This document shows positions 25,265 to 34,902 of a stretch of 64,000 nt of DNA, one piece after another. The DNA is from Saccharothrix espanaensis DSM 44229 (GTDB taxonomy: Bacteria > Actinomycetota > Actinomycetes > Mycobacteriales > Pseudonocardiaceae): assembly GCF_000328705.1 (NCBI RefSeq), contig NC_019673.1, positions 2,294,001-2,358,000 of the forward strand, given 5' to 3'. The position numbers and the translations under genes were made by a program. Under the pieces are notes generated by a model. That model was given only the letters and a program-made list of their open reading frames with translations, did no database searches and was not told the origin of the DNA. How positions within the stretch are numbered: position 1 is the first letter of the stretch; each line of letters begins with the position of its first letter.

Positions 25265-26511
25265 GCGGCGCCGACCCGGGCGACGGCTTCGTCGAGGTGA
25301 TCGCGCGCGAGGTGGAGGCCGACCCCGGCAATCTGGCGTTGCGCGAGGACTTCGTCACGCTGCTGCTGAAGCAGGACCCGGACAGGGCCGCCACCGAGCT
25401 GAAGGCGTTCGAGGCGCTCGGTGGTGATCCGGCGCGGGCACGCGTGCTGCGCGCTCGGCTGATGGCGGCGCGGATGCGGACCTCGAACCCGCCGCCGCCC
25501 GCCGAGACCGCGCCCCCGGCCGCGTCGTCCGTGCCGACGGTGCGGTCCGGGGGGAGCGTTCCGACACCGGTTCCGACCCCGGCCCCGGGAGACCGCCAGG
25601 ACGGCGGCGCTGCCGCGTCGGCGTCGCTGTGGGACGCCGAACGCCCGGCGGTGACGCTGGCCGACGTCGCGGGCCTCGCCGAGGTCAAGAAGCACCTGGA
25701 CATCGCGTTCCTGGCGCCGCTGCGCAATCCCGAGATGGCGGCGGCGTTCGGGCAGAAGCCGGGCGGCTCACTGCTGATGTACGGCCCACCGGGGTGCGGC
25801 AAGACGTTCATCGCCAGGGCGATCGCCGGCGATCTCGGCGCGTCCTTCATCCACGTGACCCTCGCGGACCTGCTCAGCCAGTGGATCGGGGAGAGCGAGA
25901 AGGCGATCCAGAGCGTGTTCCGCGACGCGCGCGCGGCAGCGCCGTGCGTGATCTTCTTCGACGAGTTCGACGCGCTGGGCGGACGGCGCACCTCCGGCGG
26001 CGGCGGGTCGCAGACGATGCGGATGATCGTCACCCAGCTGCTGGAGGAGCTCGACGGCGTGGCCGGCGCGAACGACGGGGTCTACTTCCTGGCCGCCACC
26101 AACAGGCCGTGGGACATCGACTCCGCGCTGCGCCGACCGGGCCGGATCGACAAGACGGTGCTGGTGCTGCCACCGGACGCCGTCGCCAGGGCGGCGATCG
26201 TCCAGGGCGCGCTGGAGGGCAAGCCCGCCGACGGGGTGGATGCCGTCGCCGTCGCGGCGGCCACCGAGGGGTTCTCCGGGGCCGACCTCAGCCATCTGAC
26301 GACCACGGTGCTGCAGCAGGCCATGGTCGAGTCGATGAGCAGCGGTGAGCTGGTGCCGGTCACCACCGACGCGGTGCTGGCCGCGGTCGGCGGCATCATC
26401 CCGTCCACGACGTCCTGGTTCGACCAGGTGGCGCCGGTGCTGGAGTACGGCGTCGACGACGGCACGTTCGATCAACTCCGGGCGTACCGGGTCAGGCGGG
26501 GCATGCGATGA
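25261..26511 (+). CDS. AAA ATPase of the Cdc48/FtsH/spastin type
   Basis: A 416-residue cytosolic ATPase. Residues 1-70 are a TPR-like helical segment, 75-125 a Pro/Ala linker, and 125-400 one complete classical AAA module: Walker A GPPGCGKT (~178-185), Walker B VIFFDEFDALGG (~230-241), sensor-1 ATNRPWDID, and arginine finger region RRPGRIDK. There is no protease domain and no transmembrane helix, so it is not FtsH. It should form a ring that unfolds or remodels a protein. Starts and stops overlap on both sides (ATGA) with an SseB-like gene and a 587-residue protein, its likely partners. Confidence 0.92.
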   Translation: MSGADPGDGFVEVIAREVEADPGNLALREDFVTLLLKQDPDRAATELKAFEALGGDPARARVLRARLMAARMRTSNPPPPAETAPPAASSVPTVRSGGSVPTPVPTPAPGDRQDGGAAASASLWDAERPAVTLADVAGLAEVKKHLDIAFLAPLRNPEMAAAFGQKPGGSLLMYGPPGCGKTFIARAIAGDLGASFIHVTLADLLSQWIGESEKAIQSVFRDARAAAPCVIFFDEFDALGGRRTSGGGGSQTMRMIVTQLLEELDGVAGANDGVYFLAATNRPWDIDSALRRPGRIDKTVLVLPPDAVARAAIVQGALEGKPADGVDAVAVAAATEGFSGADLSHLTTTVLQQAMVESMSSGELVPVTTDAVLAAVGGIIPSTTSWFDQVAPVLEYGVDDGTFDQLRAYRVRRGMR

Positions 26512-28271
26512 GCGACTTCGGCCGCACGGCCACCGACGACGACGCCGTGGAGCGAAGCCTCGACCTGGCGTGGGAGCTCTTCGCGGCACAGCCGACGCAT
26601 CCCAAGGTCGCCGAGCTGGCGTTGCGGGTGCTCACGGCCCAGCCGGAGCGCAGCAGCGTGTCGCTGTTGCTCGCCAACCACCGCGAGGTCTGCGGCCAGG
26701 CCGGCGAAGCGCGGCGCCTCTACCTCCAGGTGGCTGGTCGCCGCGACCACCAGTTCATCAACGCCGCTCGCGCCCTCCGACACCTGGCGTTGGCCGAGCA
26801 TGATCACCCCGAGGCGCTGCGCTGGGCGCGCGCGGTGCTGGGCGAGGACCAGGAGGGGTGGGGCGACTGGATGGAGCTCGGCTTCGCCCAGGCCTGCTGC
26901 GGGGAGCACGAGGACGGGTGGCGCCAACTCGACGAGGCGGTGGCGCTGTGCGCTCGGACGACGCCGGACCAACTGCCCACCGCGCTCGGGCAACGGGCGG
27001 TGCACCTGCTGGGGAGCTTCGCCCCACCCGACCGGTTCGTCCCCGCGGCCGAGGAGGCCGTCCGGGCCGATGCGGCGAACTCCTGGGTGGCCCTGATGCT
27101 CGGCTGGTCGTACCTGGTGCAGTACCGGTTCGCCGACGCCGAACAGCTCGGGCTGCGGCTGCTGCGCGAGAACCCGACCGAAGACCTGCTGCAAGGTCTG
27201 GTGGGGACGGCTCGGACGATGCTGCGGATCGTCGAGAACGCCCAAGCCCAGGACATCACGCTGGAGGACATCCGCCGCACCGGGGCGATCGAGTCGGCGT
27301 GGCGGCAACTCCGCGACCAGCTGCTCGGCACCGACCTGGCTTCCGCGCTGGCGGCGTTGGACGACGTGATGCCGGCCGACCTGCGCGCCACCCTGCGACC
27401 AGGGGTGTCGATCTCCGACCTGCCCGACAGCGACAAGCTCGGCTCCGAGGTCGCGGAGGAGCTGGCGGCCTGGCACGACGGCCAGCAGCCCGGCTCCGGT
27501 GCCGCCTGGGGCCTGGCCGAGTCGTTCCGGCTGATGTCGGCGGCCGAGATCATCGCCATGAGCACCGGGATCGAGGCCGACCCGGCAGCGCACCCGGACT
27601 GGCCCGAGAACGAGGTCTGGGAACAGGTGATGACCGACGAAGCCGGGGCGTACCTGGTCGTCGTCGCGCACGGGGCGCTGGTCAAGCGTCGACCCGGACA
27701 CCCCGACGAACCCGTCGCCGAGTCGATGGCCGACTGGATCTGGGACCGGGTGGCCGACTTCGGCGGTCGGGACCCGCGACCGGCACCGCGCAGGACCGAA
27801 GCTCCCCCGACCGACCTGCCCGCCGTGCCGGGGACGTCGTTGACCGGCGTCATCACGACGATGTACGCGGCACTGGGTGCGTCCGAGCGCTCTGCGCCGT
27901 ACGCGGAACTGCGCGGCCTCTTTCCCGGCTTGACCGTGCGGCACAGCGCGCTGGACCCGGTGGGCTCGACTCCCGACGGCGTCGACCTCGCGTTGCTCGA
28001 CGGGCTGGTGAAGAAGGTCACCGTCGATCTCACGCTCTGCCCGAGCGCCGACCGGGTGATCGCCGGGCTCGACCTCGACGGGCAACGCGGGCCAGCCGAC
28101 GCCTACGTGCGGTCGCACGGCGCCCTCCCGCACAACAGCTGGGAGAACCGCGCCACCGGCGAGGTCACCGTCAACTACGACCTCGCCGAACATCGGCTGG
28201 GCTTGCAGTGGCAGGCAGGGCGACTCGTCCGGATCTCCGTGTCAGCCGTCGGCCGGTCGACGGCTGAGTAG
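26508..28271 (+). CDS. TPR-like hypothetical protein of the AAA operon
   Basis: A 587-residue cytosolic protein. Residues ~1-270 are helical hairpins with TPR-like spacing (for example RHLALAEHDHPEALRWARAV). Next is an alpha/beta middle, a Pro-rich linker near 425, and a C-terminal ~150-residue beta-rich domain ending VNYDLAEHRLGLQWQAGR. I do not recognise the C-terminal domain. It overlaps the AAA ATPase stop, so the three products are made together. TPR segments often dock on AAA rings, so this is a candidate adaptor or substrate receptor (inference). Confidence 0.8.
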   Translation: MSDFGRTATDDDAVERSLDLAWELFAAQPTHPKVAELALRVLTAQPERSSVSLLLANHREVCGQAGEARRLYLQVAGRRDHQFINAARALRHLALAEHDHPEALRWARAVLGEDQEGWGDWMELGFAQACCGEHEDGWRQLDEAVALCARTTPDQLPTALGQRAVHLLGSFAPPDRFVPAAEEAVRADAANSWVALMLGWSYLVQYRFADAEQLGLRLLRENPTEDLLQGLVGTARTMLRIVENAQAQDITLEDIRRTGAIESAWRQLRDQLLGTDLASALAALDDVMPADLRATLRPGVSISDLPDSDKLGSEVAEELAAWHDGQQPGSGAAWGLAESFRLMSAAEIIAMSTGIEADPAAHPDWPENEVWEQVMTDEAGAYLVVVAHGALVKRRPGHPDEPVAESMADWIWDRVADFGGRDPRPAPRRTEAPPTDLPAVPGTSLTGVITTMYAALGASERSAPYAELRGLFPGLTVRHSALDPVGSTPDGVDLALLDGLVKKVTVDLTLCPSADRVIAGLDLDGQRGPADAYVRSHGALPHNSWENRATGEVTVNYDLAEHRLGLQWQAGRLVRISVSAVGRSTAE

Positions 28272-28412
28272 GGGACAAGACCCGGTGGACGTGCCGGGGC
28301 GCTCGCGACGCTGTTGGTCGCCACCGGAGTGGAAGGCGTTTCTTTTGCGTGGGTTGTGATCGCTGGGTCCGATGACCGGGTGGGTGGCGGTCTCGGGCGG
28401 CGGGGGTTGTTG

Positions 28413-29609
28413 TCACACGACGGATCGCCAGTGCTCGGGTACGGGTTCGGGGTGGATCGGGTCGCCGCAGACCCTGTCTTGGTAGAACCAGTGGTGGAAC
28501 TGGTCGGGTTCCACGATGCGGTTCTGGTAGCCGCGGTGGTTGTCGATGTCGTCCTGCGCTGTGTTGTGGGTGGTGCGCAGGCGATGGCGGCGGTGGCAGA
28601 TGTCGTAGTCCATGCGGTGCAGGTGGATCAGGTACAGGTTGGGGTCGTGGTTGGTGGCCTGGTCGATGCGTTCGTGGAAGCCGCCCAGCCAGGTCATCGG
28701 CACCCGTGCCAGCAAGGGCTTGGAGTACAGGGTGTTGGAGAACCAGGTCGACCGCTGTTCCAGCACGCCCCGGCCGGCGTCGAACGGCGCCTCGCTGTCG
28801 TTGCGGTGCAGGACTTCCCAGCCGGTGCAGTTGACGAAGTCGTGGTCGAACTGGTCGATGTACTGGCCCAGGTCGCAGTAGCGCGGGTCGGGGGCGACGA
28901 TCTCGTCGACGTCGGTGCTGAGCACGACGTCGTAGCGGTCGACCAGCTCGTGCTGGTGCTGTTGCACGATGTCGCGGTGCCAGTCGCTGCTGAACTCGTC
29001 GTGGTGGATGGGGATGCGCGTGAAGCGCTCGTCCGGGGGCAGGCCGGGCTTGGGCTGGTGCTCCAGGACGTGGATGTCCTCCGGTGCGAAGAAACGGGAG
29101 TAGTAGCGCAGCCAGACCGGGAAGAAGTCCGGTTCGTCGCGCACCAGCGTGACCAGCGCGCGGGTGTTGCGGCGGCGGGCGGTCGGCCGCAGGTGCCAGC
29201 GCTGCTGCGGCCCGTGCCAGAAGTCGTACTGGGCCAGTCGTGCTTCGTGCCCGGCGTCGGCGTTCCACAGGTCCAGGTACTTGCCGCTGGCGGCGTTGGC
29301 CAGCGCGTGCCCGCCCGAGCGCAGCGGCACCAGGCGCCACTGCTGGTGCCGGGCGTCCGGCTCGGGGGTTTCCAGGACGACCTCGGCGCCGTTGTGGTCG
29401 GCGGCGCCCGCCACCGACAGCACCAGGCCCCCGGCCGCGTTCTCCAGCACGACCGTGTGGCGGCTGGTCGGAGGGCGGCGCAGTCGCCACCGCTGGGCCG
29501 GGGCGGCCTTGTCCGGCCAGCTCTGGTGGATGCGCCGGCCGTCGACGGTCAGGGCCTTGCCGCTGGCCGTGTTGACCAGGGCCAGTTGGCTGTTGTGCGC
29601 GTACGGCAT
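28413..29609 (-). CDS. Ricin-type lectin domain fused to a DUF23/GT92-like glycosyltransferase
   Basis: A 398-residue protein without a signal peptide. Residues 1-135 are a ricin B-type beta-trefoil with repeated QRWRL/QQWRL motifs. Residues ~148-398 are a glycosyltransferase of the GT92/DUF23 or GT2-like sort: TLVRDEPDFFPVWLRYYSRF at its start, the metal-binding DVDE in STDVDEIV, and a C-terminal HRMDYDICHRRHRL block. A lectin placed before the catalytic domain is unusual in bacteria. It lies one base from the end of a VWA-ricin gene on the same strand, so the two are co-transcribed. Confidence 0.85.
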   Translation of the reverse strand: MPYAHNSQLALVNTASGKALTVDGRRIHQSWPDKAAPAQRWRLRRPPTSRHTVVLENAAGGLVLSVAGAADHNGAEVVLETPEPDARHQQWRLVPLRSGGHALANAASGKYLDLWNADAGHEARLAQYDFWHGPQQRWHLRPTARRRNTRALVTLVRDEPDFFPVWLRYYSRFFAPEDIHVLEHQPKPGLPPDERFTRIPIHHDEFSSDWHRDIVQQHQHELVDRYDVVLSTDVDEIVAPDPRYCDLGQYIDQFDHDFVNCTGWEVLHRNDSEAPFDAGRGVLEQRSTWFSNTLYSKPLLARVPMTWLGGFHERIDQATNHDPNLYLIHLHRMDYDICHRRHRLRTTHNTAQDDIDNHRGYQNRIVEPDQFHHWFYQDRVCGDPIHPEPVPEHWRSVV

Positions 29610-29610
29610 G

Positions 29611-31134
29611 TCAGACGCGCTCCAGGACCCAGTGCTGGTTGTGCTCTTCCTGGTAGGTCGGGTAGTCGCCCCAGTAGCCCTGCTGGCTCACCCGTGCGTC
29701 GGGGTCGAGGCTCTGGTTCTTGACGTCGAGGACCTTGCCGCTGTGCAGGTTCTGGATCCGGAACACCGGCCTGCCGCCGACGGCGGCCCCGGCGGGGACG
29801 AACAGCCACTCCTTGTGCTCCCCGTTGGGGTCGGAGCGGGTGAGCACCTCCGCGCCGTTGGCCGTCGACATGCCCACGACCTCCAGGTAGCGGTCACGGG
29901 CGGGGTCGCAGTTCTTGATGCGGTAGCCGCCGCCGCTGACGGGGACGAGTTCCCACTGCACGGCCGGTGCGCCGTTGTCGACGTTCTGGTCGATGTTGGC
30001 GCCGTCGCCGGTCCAGTTCGGGTCGTCCAGCTGGAGGTACAGATCGCTGAGGGTGCAACGGATCTTGTAGCGGCCGGTCAGGTCGGGCACGGTGATCTTC
30101 ACGCGGGTGGAACCGGTCCGCACGCCGTCCACGTCCACCTCGACGTCGCCCTCCACGGAGATTTCCCGGGTGGTGGGTGCGGTTGTGGCGGGTGTGGCGC
30201 TGGGGAACTCCAGTTCGAAGTCGAGGAGCTGCTCCTGGGTGCCGGGGAAGGGGCCGTAGCCGGCGGGGTGGATCTGCACGAACGGCTCGATCTCCCGGCC
30301 CGGCACGAGCCGGACGTTGCCGATCGTGCCGATCCCGGTGGTGCCGAGGTCGATGATCGTCTGGACGATGGTGGCGGGGGTGATCCCGTCGGTGTAGGTG
30401 CCGCCGGTGGCGGCGGCGACCCGGCTGCCCTGTCCCGCGGTGCCGCCGATGGGGCAGTTGCCCTGGTAGGGGGTTCCGTTGGACAGCGGCACGGGGTCGA
30501 CGTCCAGGCCGGGGCCCGACGCGCCCGACGGCGTGCTGACCACCAGCACGACGATGCCCTCGACCTGCAACTTGTCGATCACCGAGTGCTCGGTGATGTT
30601 GTAGGTCAGGCCCGACACGCTCTGGCAGATCGGGTCGTGGGCGGGCGCGTCGCCGATCCACAGGATGATCCGCTTGGCGTCGGCGCGCCAGCCGATCGTC
30701 CCGCCGGGTGGTTGTGCCAGGTGGTCCAGGGCGAAGTACTGGCCTTCGGCGGTGGTCGTGCCGCCGGCCGTGGTCCACGCCCCGATGCCGTGCGCGGCCG
30801 CCGCCGAGCTCGCCGTCAGCGAGAGTTGGTGGTGGAAGCGTTGGGCGGCCGGGAAGTCGAGGTCCCGGTAGTTGCCGACGCCGAACTGGACGTCCGCGCC
30901 CACCTGGCCCGCCGCGGTCACCAGCCGGTTCAGGATCTCCTCGACGCGGGCGCGCACCGCGTCGATGATGCCGGTCATGCTTCCCGTGCTGTCGACCAGG
31001 AAGTAGACGTCGATCTTGGGGATCGCGCCGCTCGCGGGCAGTCGGACCTGCACCGTCTCCCGATGGCTGTCGGTCGAGTCCGGGTTGGTCGACAGCTCGA
31101 CACCGGCCGGGGTGATCGGTGTGGTGTTGGGCAT
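29611..31134 (-). CDS. VWA domain protein with a ricin-type lectin tail
   Basis: A 507-residue protein. An N-terminal von Willebrand A domain (about 30-270) has the metal-site motif FLVDSTGSM and a later GDAPAHD. A beta-sandwich middle (about 280-360) follows, then a C-terminal ricin beta-trefoil (about 370-507) with W-x-L repeats related to those of the next gene. No signal peptide is evident, so export by Sec is not expected. The start ATG at 31132-31134 has GAGGAGG ten bases upstream; the frame is open to 31242 but that part is low in protein character. VWA domains bind protein partners through a metal ion. Confidence 0.87.
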   Translation of the reverse strand: MPNTTPITPAGVELSTNPDSTDSHRETVQVRLPASGAIPKIDVYFLVDSTGSMTGIIDAVRARVEEILNRLVTAAGQVGADVQFGVGNYRDLDFPAAQRFHHQLSLTASSAAAAHGIGAWTTAGGTTTAEGQYFALDHLAQPPGGTIGWRADAKRIILWIGDAPAHDPICQSVSGLTYNITEHSVIDKLQVEGIVVLVVSTPSGASGPGLDVDPVPLSNGTPYQGNCPIGGTAGQGSRVAAATGGTYTDGITPATIVQTIIDLGTTGIGTIGNVRLVPGREIEPFVQIHPAGYGPFPGTQEQLLDFELEFPSATPATTAPTTREISVEGDVEVDVDGVRTGSTRVKITVPDLTGRYKIRCTLSDLYLQLDDPNWTGDGANIDQNVDNGAPAVQWELVPVSGGGYRIKNCDPARDRYLEVVGMSTANGAEVLTRSDPNGEHKEWLFVPAGAAVGGRPVFRIQNLHSGKVLDVKNQSLDPDARVSQQGYWGDYPTYQEEHNQHWVLERV

Positions 31135-31525
31135 GGGCGTAGCGCCTCCTCGTCCGGGCAACGGGCCGGCCACGTGCTTGCGGGCCTCTCGCCGAGGATT
31201 ACAACCACGATCCCGCAAAGGAATAGGGGCCCTGCCCCTCAACCCGAAAGTGTGCAGTCCGCCGTCGACTGGCCGGTGTTCCGAAATTCACCCGTGCAGG
31301 TCATCTACACCCGCTTGCACGCACCCCGAGGTCGCCTCTCACCACCCCCGCTCTCGGTCGTCCTGGTGATTCCGCACTACCCCTAGCGGGTGTCGGCGGC
31401 CGGATTGCGCCGGCGTCTTCACGCTCAGCGACAACGCGGCCGCCGGTGCGTCGCACCTGATCGGGCATGATGGGCCGGCGCGACGAGGGTTGATCCTGTG
31501 TAGTGGGCGTGACATGGGGAGGGTT
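31135..31525. other. Intergenic region between divergent units
   Basis: No gene is supported. It should carry the divergent promoters of the VWA-ricin pair and of the processive glycosyltransferase. No consensus promoter was clear by eye. Confidence 0.35.
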
Positions 31526-31610
31526 ATGTCCTTGCTGGCCGGCACCGGCATCGGTGCGGTACTCCTGACAGTGTCGGCATTGGTTCGGATCGGATTGGGG
31601 GAATCCTCGA

Positions 31611-32837
31611 ATGCGGTCAGGGGAAACACGCGTGAAGGTGCGGGCGGACGATCTCGGGACGATCTCGGGCCGAACCGCCAAAACCGATCGGTCACCATTC
31701 CCGAGCAGTGTGTCGATGGTGATTCCGGCGCACAACGAGGAAGCCTCGATCGCGGGCACCATCCGGTCCTGCCGTGCGCAGAGCTATCCGATTGACCAGA
31801 TCATCGTGGTCGCCGACAACTGCACCGACCGCACCGCCGACATCGCCCGCGGCCTGGGCGTGGTCGTCATCGAGGGCAAAGGCGGGTCGAAGGCGTCGGC
31901 GCAGAACATGGCGCTGTCGCGGATCACCAGTGACGCCGTGGTCGCACTGGACGCCGACGCCACCCTGTCCGCGCACGCCGTGGCGCAGATGATGGACACC
32001 CTGCGCCGCGGTTTCGCGGGGACCTGCCCGTCGGCGCTGCCCTGCGACACCACCACCCCCTACAGCCAGTACCGGACGCTCTACCACGCGATCGCCAACG
32101 GGTGGGTCCGTCCGCTGCAGGACGTGTTCGACCGGCAGCTCGTGCTCAGCGGCATGGCCAACTGCCACCGCACCGACGTCCTGCGCGAGGTGGGCGGGTA
32201 CCCGGACGACAACATCACCGAGGACTTCAACCTCACCTGGACCCTGCACCGCCTCGGTCACCGGGTCGGCTTCACCCCGGAGGCCGTCGTCTACACCCAG
32301 GAACCGACCTCGCTGCGCGAGCTGCTCGACCAGATGCACCGCTGGACCGCCGGGTTCGCCCAGACCATGATCAAGCACCGTGCGCCGATCATGGACGGCC
32401 GGGCGTTCGTCGTGGTCGCCTCGCAGGTGGTCGACTCGCTCATCGGCGGGCTGGCCACCTGCACCCTGGTGCCCTACATCGCCCGCCACGGTGTGCTGCG
32501 CGGACTGCGCAGCTGGTGGAGCCCGCTGTGGGTGGTCGTCACGGTGGCCTCGCTGGGGGTGGCGGTGCGCCAACTCGGGTGGCGCACCACGCTGAAGTGC
32601 CTGCCTAGCTGGATAGTCATGCAGTACCTCACCGGCCCGCTGACCGCGTGGTGGCTGTTCCGCGAGTGGGTCCTCGGCCGCCGGCTGACGACCTGGACCG
32701 GCCGGCACGGTCGCCGGCCCGCGCTGACCCCGGTGACCAGGAACCGCAAGGCCGTGCTGGCCGCGGCCGTCGCCGCGGGCACGCTGGTGGCCGTGCGCGG
32801 GTGGTTGCTGCGACGTTCACCCGACCAGGCGCCGTAG
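31611..32837 (+). CDS. Processive family-2 glycosyltransferase, membrane-bound
   Basis: A 408-residue GT2 enzyme of the hyaluronan/poly-GlcNAc/cellulose synthase type. Seen: the nucleotide-binding start VSMVIPAHNEE (~35-45), DADATLS (metal DxD), the catalytic aspartate in NITEDFNLTWTL, and QMHRW (the QxxRW motif of processive enzymes). Three or four C-terminal transmembrane helices follow (about 262-400). It should polymerise a sugar at the inner membrane face. The polymer cannot be predicted. A possible N-terminal helix lies in another frame just upstream (31526 on), which may indicate a frameshift. The 3' end overlaps the converging GTPase gene by 21 bases. Confidence 0.88.
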   Translation: MRSGETRVKVRADDLGTISGRTAKTDRSPFPSSVSMVIPAHNEEASIAGTIRSCRAQSYPIDQIIVVADNCTDRTADIARGLGVVVIEGKGGSKASAQNMALSRITSDAVVALDADATLSAHAVAQMMDTLRRGFAGTCPSALPCDTTTPYSQYRTLYHAIANGWVRPLQDVFDRQLVLSGMANCHRTDVLREVGGYPDDNITEDFNLTWTLHRLGHRVGFTPEAVVYTQEPTSLRELLDQMHRWTAGFAQTMIKHRAPIMDGRAFVVVASQVVDSLIGGLATCTLVPYIARHGVLRGLRSWWSPLWVVVTVASLGVAVRQLGWRTTLKCLPSWIVMQYLTGPLTAWWLFREWVLGRRLTTWTGRHGRRPALTPVTRNRKAVLAAAVAAGTLVAVRGWLLRRSPDQAP

Positions 32838-33920
32838 CAGGCCCGGTGCCGGCGACACCGCGCCGGTCAGGTCCGAAGCCGGGAACTCGCGGTGGAAATC
32901 ACGCAACTGCCACTCGTACGCCTCGGCCGCGCGCGCCAACTGCTTGCTGTCGACGTCGTCGCCGCTGGGACGCGCCTTGCGATCGCACCACGTCCTGACC
33001 GCTGCCTCGACCAGCATCGAGACCCCTACTGCGGCGTGCCCCGCGTAACGCCGCGCGGCGCGACGTTCCGGCACGGCGTCCACCACGCGTCGCAACACCT
33101 GCTGCACGGCCATCGCGGTGACCGCCTGCGACAGCCAGTTCGCCCCCACTCCCGCAGCCAGCGACCCGCCGTCGCCCGCTGCCCGTTCGGCGCGAGCGGA
33201 CGTCGTCCGCAACACCTGGGACAGCACGGACAACAACGGCACCAACGCCTGCCGTCCGGCGTCGTCGCCCACGACGCTGACCGGGATCAAACCGATCGAC
33301 CACGGCTCTGCCGGCCGTGCCGACAACCGCCGAAGGGCCGACGTGAACCCCGGCAGCCCCAGCAACACCTCGCGCACCTGGGCGAGCGAGGCCCGGTCCG
33401 CCACCAGGTCCCACTTGGTCACCACGAACCGAACGGCCTTTCCCGGGTCCGTCAGCAGCTTCCACGTCGCGGCCATGGACCGCCCGAACCCGTCCCGGTC
33501 ACCGTCGAGCAGGGCCGCGACCCGCTCGCCGTCCACAACGCACAACAACGCGTCGGCCGCGCGGACCCGGGATGCCAACGCCCGGCCCACGTCGGGCCGT
33601 GCGCCGGCGGCGGCTCGACCGTCGTAGTCGGCCAACCGGGTCTCGAACAAGGGCGGCCCGCCTTCCGGTCCGGCTTCGAACCACAGGTCGACCACGGTCC
33701 GGCGGCGGGTGCCCATCGGATCACCGGGCTCGGCCGCCTGGAACGACCGCCACGCCTCGTCGAGCACCAAGGCGGTCACCGGGTCCGGTCTGATAGCCCG
33801 CGCCGATGGCCAGTCCGCCAAGCCCTGTTTCATCGCGGCCAGCAGGCGACTCTTACCGGCCCCCGCCGGTCCAACCGGAACGATGTCGATGAACGGCACG
33901 TTCCGCACCGTATCGAGCAC
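32817..33920 (-). CDS. P-loop GTPase-like protein
   Basis: A protein of about 367 residues. Seen: Walker A GPAGAGKS near the N-terminus, a switch-like DYDGRAAAG, and VTKWD, which is the G4 NKxD-type base-specificity motif with T for N. A helical C-terminal half of ~170 residues follows. This suggests a TRAFAC-class GTPase of the type found in bacterial conflict or vesicle-like systems. The frame is open upstream to a TTG at 34130, but that part is rich in codons ending in A or T and reads like non-coding sequence, so I place the start at a GTG near 33920; this is uncertain. Partner and role are unknown. Confidence 0.7.
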   Translation of the reverse strand: MLDTVRNVPFIDIVPVGPAGAGKSRLLAAMKQGLADWPSARAIRPDPVTALVLDEAWRSFQAAEPGDPMGTRRRTVVDLWFEAGPEGGPPLFETRLADYDGRAAAGARPDVGRALASRVRAADALLCVVDGERVAALLDGDRDGFGRSMAATWKLLTDPGKAVRFVVTKWDLVADRASLAQVREVLLGLPGFTSALRRLSARPAEPWSIGLIPVSVVGDDAGRQALVPLLSVLSQVLRTTSARAERAAGDGGSLAAGVGANWLSQAVTAMAVQQVLRRVVDAVPERRAARRYAGHAAVGVSMLVEAAVRTWCDRKARPSGDDVDSKQLARAAEAYEWQLRDFHREFPASDLTGAVSPAPGLLRRLVG

Positions 33921-34902
33921 CGCCTCACACCGTCGGCTGTGCCTGAGCCGACCACGTCCGCAGTGCTCACCCACCGCCACGATGGTGGGCCATTCGAGGC
34001 ATCCGTCGCCATCTCGTGAGCGATCGCACGGCACCGGCCCGCCACGCACACCCGGAAACCCACCTTCCGGACAGACCCGATCCCACCATCGGTGGAACTT
34101 TCTCCCGGACGTCACCTGGCATGGGCACAAGCTGACAGGTTGAGTGGCGCTGGCAGTGGTGCATCGGCACTAGGATGGCATCCATCTGCGGTGCACGCGG
34201 CGCGGAGAACGCCGTTGCTCGAGATCCGGAAGTTGTTGTGCGAGCGGACCTCGAAGGCGTCGGCGAGGGGGACGAGGGTTGCCCTGTCCGGCCGACTGCC
34301 CGCGTTTTTGGGCGAGCGGCGGTTTTCGCCTGATTCTCACTCTCCCAGGTGGCACGCCTTCGAAAGGGGCAGCCGCCGGCATCGCTCCGGCGTCGTGCAC
34401 CTCGGGTGCGTTGCGGAGTTTTTTGGCCCGGTGTCGGCGATTCCGCGACTCGGAGGCCGGCGACCGCGCACGAAGGCTCGCAGCCCGACACGTCACCGGG
34501 AAACGTTGAGACTCCCGCGCGTGCTGCCCCCGCCCCGCCTGCCGTCGGTGAGGCAGAAGCCGTGATTTACCAAGGGAATCGTCAATCGATGGTCCGCTCT
34601 ATGAGGCAGGGCACCGATGTCGATGTGGGTCAAGGACTGTGTCAACGCGAGGACGGGCAGGAGCCGGGCGCGGACAGTTCGGTCACGCCCCACGTTCCGC
34701 CGCCGGACAGTGCGGACGGCCTGGATGCCCGGGTGCCGCAGGGCTCGGCGTAATCCGAGCAGGGACACGGGACTTGCTTCCGTTGTGACGCATGGTGATA
34801 TGCGAATCGCCGTGCGGATGCGTCGTTTTCGGGGCTGTGTCATGGTGGCGGACGTCGGGGCTGGTTGCCCCAATCAGCCATTGATCACAAGGGAGTCGCA
34901 CC
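33921..34902. other. Long intergenic region
   Basis: Up to 980 bases without a confident gene; the first ~210 may be an extension of the GTPase. The stretch 34280-34480 is oddly structured, with a TTTTTT run at 34420-34425, but it has no codon bias in any frame. I see no tRNA or clear palindromic operator. Confidence 0.35.

Noticed and set aside
10872..31275. A 16-base match shared by 10.87 kb and 31.26 kb (around CCGCCGTCGACTGGCC)
   Set aside because: A single match of this length is expected by chance in 64 kb of GC-rich DNA, and there is no extended similarity.
29149..31386. A 745-codon plus-strand frame opposite the ricin/VWA genes
   Set aside because: It is Val/Asp/Gly-rich low-complexity sequence expected from antisense of GC-rich coding DNA; the minus-strand genes have clear domains.
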